Virus record (IMG/VR): IMGVR_UViG_3300024262_000266
Location: 1-22,741 of that record
Source: a virus
Direction: 5' to 3' (one strand)
Length of the DNA stretch: 22,741 bases
Below the pieces are notes generated by a model, which saw only the letters and a list, made by a program, of their open reading frames with translations, was not told the origin of the DNA and made no database searches. This document shows, in pieces, positions 21,086 to 22,741 of this stretch. Both the position numbers and the translations under genes were made by a program. Numbering within the stretch: position 1 is the first letter of the stretch; each line of letters starts with the position of its first letter.

Positions 21086-21375
21086 CAGATTGCCTCCCCG
21101 CTAACTGTCGGTTTGTCCATATCGTATTTTTTTAAGATTGTTTTTGCCATTGCGTTCAATTGAGCCCCATTGTATTTTACTGAAAAAGCCCCTTCTCTCA
21201 GGTCGGGATGTGCAGCCAAAGTAAAATACAAATTGGCTGCACACAAATCTATATCTTTAGCATTTGCTGCGGCATAAGTTCCCCCTGTCGCAACCCCTCT
21301 GTCTAAAAGAAGTTTCTCTAATAGATTATCATTTTTATATTCGGTTTGTGACTGCAAAGCCTCTTTATTGGTCAT
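21082..21375 (-). CDS. head-tail connector (adaptor) protein
   Basis: This 97-residue all-helical protein lies directly after the capsid gene, typical for head-tail connector (gp6/gp15-like) adaptors that bind the portal. Helices are suggested by KNDNLLEKLLLDRG, AKDIDLCAANLYFTLAAH and LNAMAKTILKKYDM. GGGGAG lies about twelve bases before the ATG, overlapping the end of the capsid gene. The 4-base overlap with head closure couples the pair. Function is inferred from position, size and helix content. Confidence 0.7.
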   Translation of the reverse strand: MTNKEALQSQTEYKNDNLLEKLLLDRGVATGGTYAAANAKDIDLCAANLYFTLAAHPDLREGAFSVKYNGAQLNAMAKTILKKYDMDKPTVSGEAIW

Positions 21376-21380
21376 TTAGA

Positions 21381-22499
21381 TTATGCTCCCCAGGTAGTCG
21401 CATTCTCAGTATCAAGAGAAAGCACCCTATCTATTGTGGGCCAGGATGGGAATGCGTTTAGTTCGCCCTTGGTGTATTCGGCCACAGGATCAACATCAGA
21501 CCATTTAGAGATTAGAATAGGTCCTTTTTTGGCCTGAACCACTTGTTTTGGAGGATTTGTCTCTTCTGCAATTGGTCCATAGAGCATATCTCCACACTTT
21601 AAATCTTCCAAGAAAGTTACATATCTGTCATCTCCGGCAGAATCAAGCCAAGGATCAACCGATGTAATTTTATGTTCTGCATCCTCATAGCTTATTCTGG
21701 TATCAATTACCATTATTAACGGATATCCTTCGGATTTTAAAGCCTCGTTTGCCACTTCAAGAGTAGGAGCTCTTTTAAGTCTCGTTCCACCATAAAGAGC
21801 AAATGGAACTACGAAATCTTTGACCTGGGCTGATATCCTGAATGCTAGCCACTTAGAACGATTCATTAGCATATATTTGAGTGCTACGCCGGCATCCCGG
21901 GCCTGTTCCATAACAAATTCTATATCGGTTATAGGTTTGGAAGTGGCAGCATTGTCGATTGTCCAATGAGTGGTGCCAGCTCCCACCACAACTTCTTTAT
22001 TAGCTGCAAGAATTCCAAAATCAATGGCCTCTTCGGTTACTACTCCTGCAGCATTTGTGACTGTGGAAAGGGATATCTGCCCCTTAGATAATGCCTGGAA
22101 TATTATCCATTCCAACCGGGCATTCACACCATCCACGCAGTCATCTATATCTCCAAATACAAGGTCCAGTAAAGCCTTCTGTTCCGGTCTTGCCTGGGCT
22201 TTTAGTATATTGTAGGTATTCAAATCCATTTCTGTCATTTTTTTCTTCATTCTAATTGAGGGGATTTCTCCCGATAATTTACTTACAGTCCTTCTAGTTT
22301 TTAAAGGTGCACTCACATCATATGCAACCACATCAGCAGCCACTCTATTCCCCTTTGAACCCACCAAGGTCTCGTAGGTGAGAAATGGCGTTACCTTCAG
22401 GGGAAAGAATGTAGGCCAGAATAGTTTTTCATATACTCGTGCAATGAGATAGGCCTGCAAACTCTTTTTGTCTATTTCTTTTAATAGTGAATATTCCAT
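21381..22499 (-). CDS. major capsid protein, gpE-type
   Basis: The 372-residue protein matches the phage capsid protein E family in length and in landmarks: FFPLKVTPFLTYETL near residue 35, GEIPSIRMKKKMTEMDLN near 77, a long insert with YEDAEHKITSVDPWL near 273, and ARDAGVALKYMLMNRSKWLAF near 200. It has the HK97 fold and builds the icosahedral head; no N-terminal scaffold domain is seen. GGAGG lies eight bases before the ATG inside a small hairpin. A probable decoration protein lies just upstream, the usual gpD-gpE pair. Connector and closure genes follow. Confidence 0.85.
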   Translation of the reverse strand: MEYSLLKEIDKKSLQAYLIARVYEKLFWPTFFPLKVTPFLTYETLVGSKGNRVAADVVAYDVSAPLKTRRTVSKLSGEIPSIRMKKKMTEMDLNTYNILKAQARPEQKALLDLVFGDIDDCVDGVNARLEWIIFQALSKGQISLSTVTNAAGVVTEEAIDFGILAANKEVVVGAGTTHWTIDNAATSKPITDIEFVMEQARDAGVALKYMLMNRSKWLAFRISAQVKDFVVPFALYGGTRLKRAPTLEVANEALKSEGYPLIMVIDTRISYEDAEHKITSVDPWLDSAGDDRYVTFLEDLKCGDMLYGPIAEETNPPKQVVQAKKGPILISKWSDVDPVAEYTKGELNAFPSWPTIDRVLSLDTENATTWGA

Positions 22500-22504
22500 G
22501 TTAT

Positions 22505-22519
22505 ATTACCTCCGGTAAT
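22505..22519 (-). promoter_or_regulatory. Shine-Dalgarno hairpin of the major capsid gene
   Basis: The minus-strand leader ATTACC-GGA-GGTAAT is a perfect 6-bp hairpin with a 3-nt loop. The ribosome-binding site GGAGG lies in the loop and 3' arm. The same element, with one U-G pair, precedes the major tail protein gene. Confidence 0.6.
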
Positions 22520-22546
22520 TTATTTGATTTTTATTTTTAATCTTTC

Positions 22547-22741
22547 TTAAGCAAATCGTATTCTGGCGGTCAAATCAGTCTTATGCTGACTTGTCACGAA
22601 ATATGGTAATTCTGATTCATCCACGGTTCCCCTGACAACGGCCCCTGCAAAGATATTATCTAATAAGGTCTCCACGCCTCCCCTTCTTACTTCTATGGTA
22701 TCCCGCAAAACAGCGCTTGCGCCATATAAAGCAGTTGCGGT
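22547..22741 (-). CDS. partial gene: probable capsid decoration protein (C-terminal end)
   Basis: The last 64 codons of a gene run off the right edge and stop at 22547-22549. The visible part includes LYGASAVLRDTIEVRRGGVE, then LDNIFAGAVVRGTVDES, and ends SQHKTDLTARIRFA. The gene immediately before a gpE-type capsid gene is usually the head decoration protein (gpD-like), which trims and stabilises the head; the visible beta-like sequence is consistent but not diagnostic. It is about 50 bases upstream of the capsid start and probably shares its transcript. A different head protein, such as a protease C-terminus, cannot be ruled out. Confidence 0.65.
   Translation of the reverse strand, partial: TATALYGASAVLRDTIEVRRGGVETLLDNIFAGAVVRGTVDESELPYFVTSQHKTDLTARIRFA

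Noticed and set aside
1-22741. CRISPR arrays, tRNA genes, insertion sequences, integrase
   Set aside because: No regularly spaced repeats, cloverleaf sequence, transposase or recombinase frame was seen on either strand.

Overview
The window is one contiguous block of a tailed-phage genome (siphovirus-type Caudoviricetes). Nearly every credible gene lies on the minus strand and reads right to left. The DNA is AT-rich. Ribosome-binding sites are strong (AAGGAGG-like) at almost every gene, genes are packed with 1-17 nt overlaps, and two lipoproteins carry a lipobox, so the host is a bacterium. The host group cannot be named from this sequence. No terminase, portal, integrase, polymerase, tRNA or CRISPR array is present; the packaging genes would lie beyond the right edge.

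Right to centre (22741 to 9666) is the virion structural module in standard order: end of a probable decoration protein, gpE-type major capsid protein, head-tail connector, head closure, HK97-gp10-like neck protein, tail terminator, major tail protein, tail assembly chaperone with a -1 frameshift extension, tape measure, distal tail protein, and a long tail-tip protein ending in coiled-coil repeats. Three genes interrupt this order between chaperone and tape measure: a C39-like cysteine peptidase, an NTF2-like protein, and a family-2 glycosyltransferase with a helical-repeat tail. The capsid and major tail protein genes share almost the same leader, a small hairpin that contains the Shine-Dalgarno sequence.

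Centre (9629 to 7941) holds an unknown protein, then a lipoprotein and a secreted protein that look like accessory (moron) genes. They have their own promoter and twin leaders and are closed by a strong intrinsic terminator.

Centre-left (7922 to 3613) holds two exported, fibre-like proteins, a holin-like protein, an M15 peptidase endolysin, a 24-residue membrane peptide, a lipoprotein, and a two-ORF gene. The two ORFs are joined by an apparently complete -1 ribosomal frameshift signal: CCCTTTA, a 7-nt spacer and a 6-bp stem-loop.

Left (3279 to 1) starts at a consensus promoter and encodes small proteins: a 53-residue protein, DUF2958, a four-cysteine zinc protein, a conserved unknown, a SWIM zinc-finger protein, a ribbon-helix-helix-like protein, an unknown, and a small helix-turn-helix protein with its own promoter. 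Several stem-loops lie between these genes. The window ends at a 33-bp imperfect hairpin whose single-base mismatches all become G-U pairs only in minus-strand RNA, which suggests selection on an RNA.
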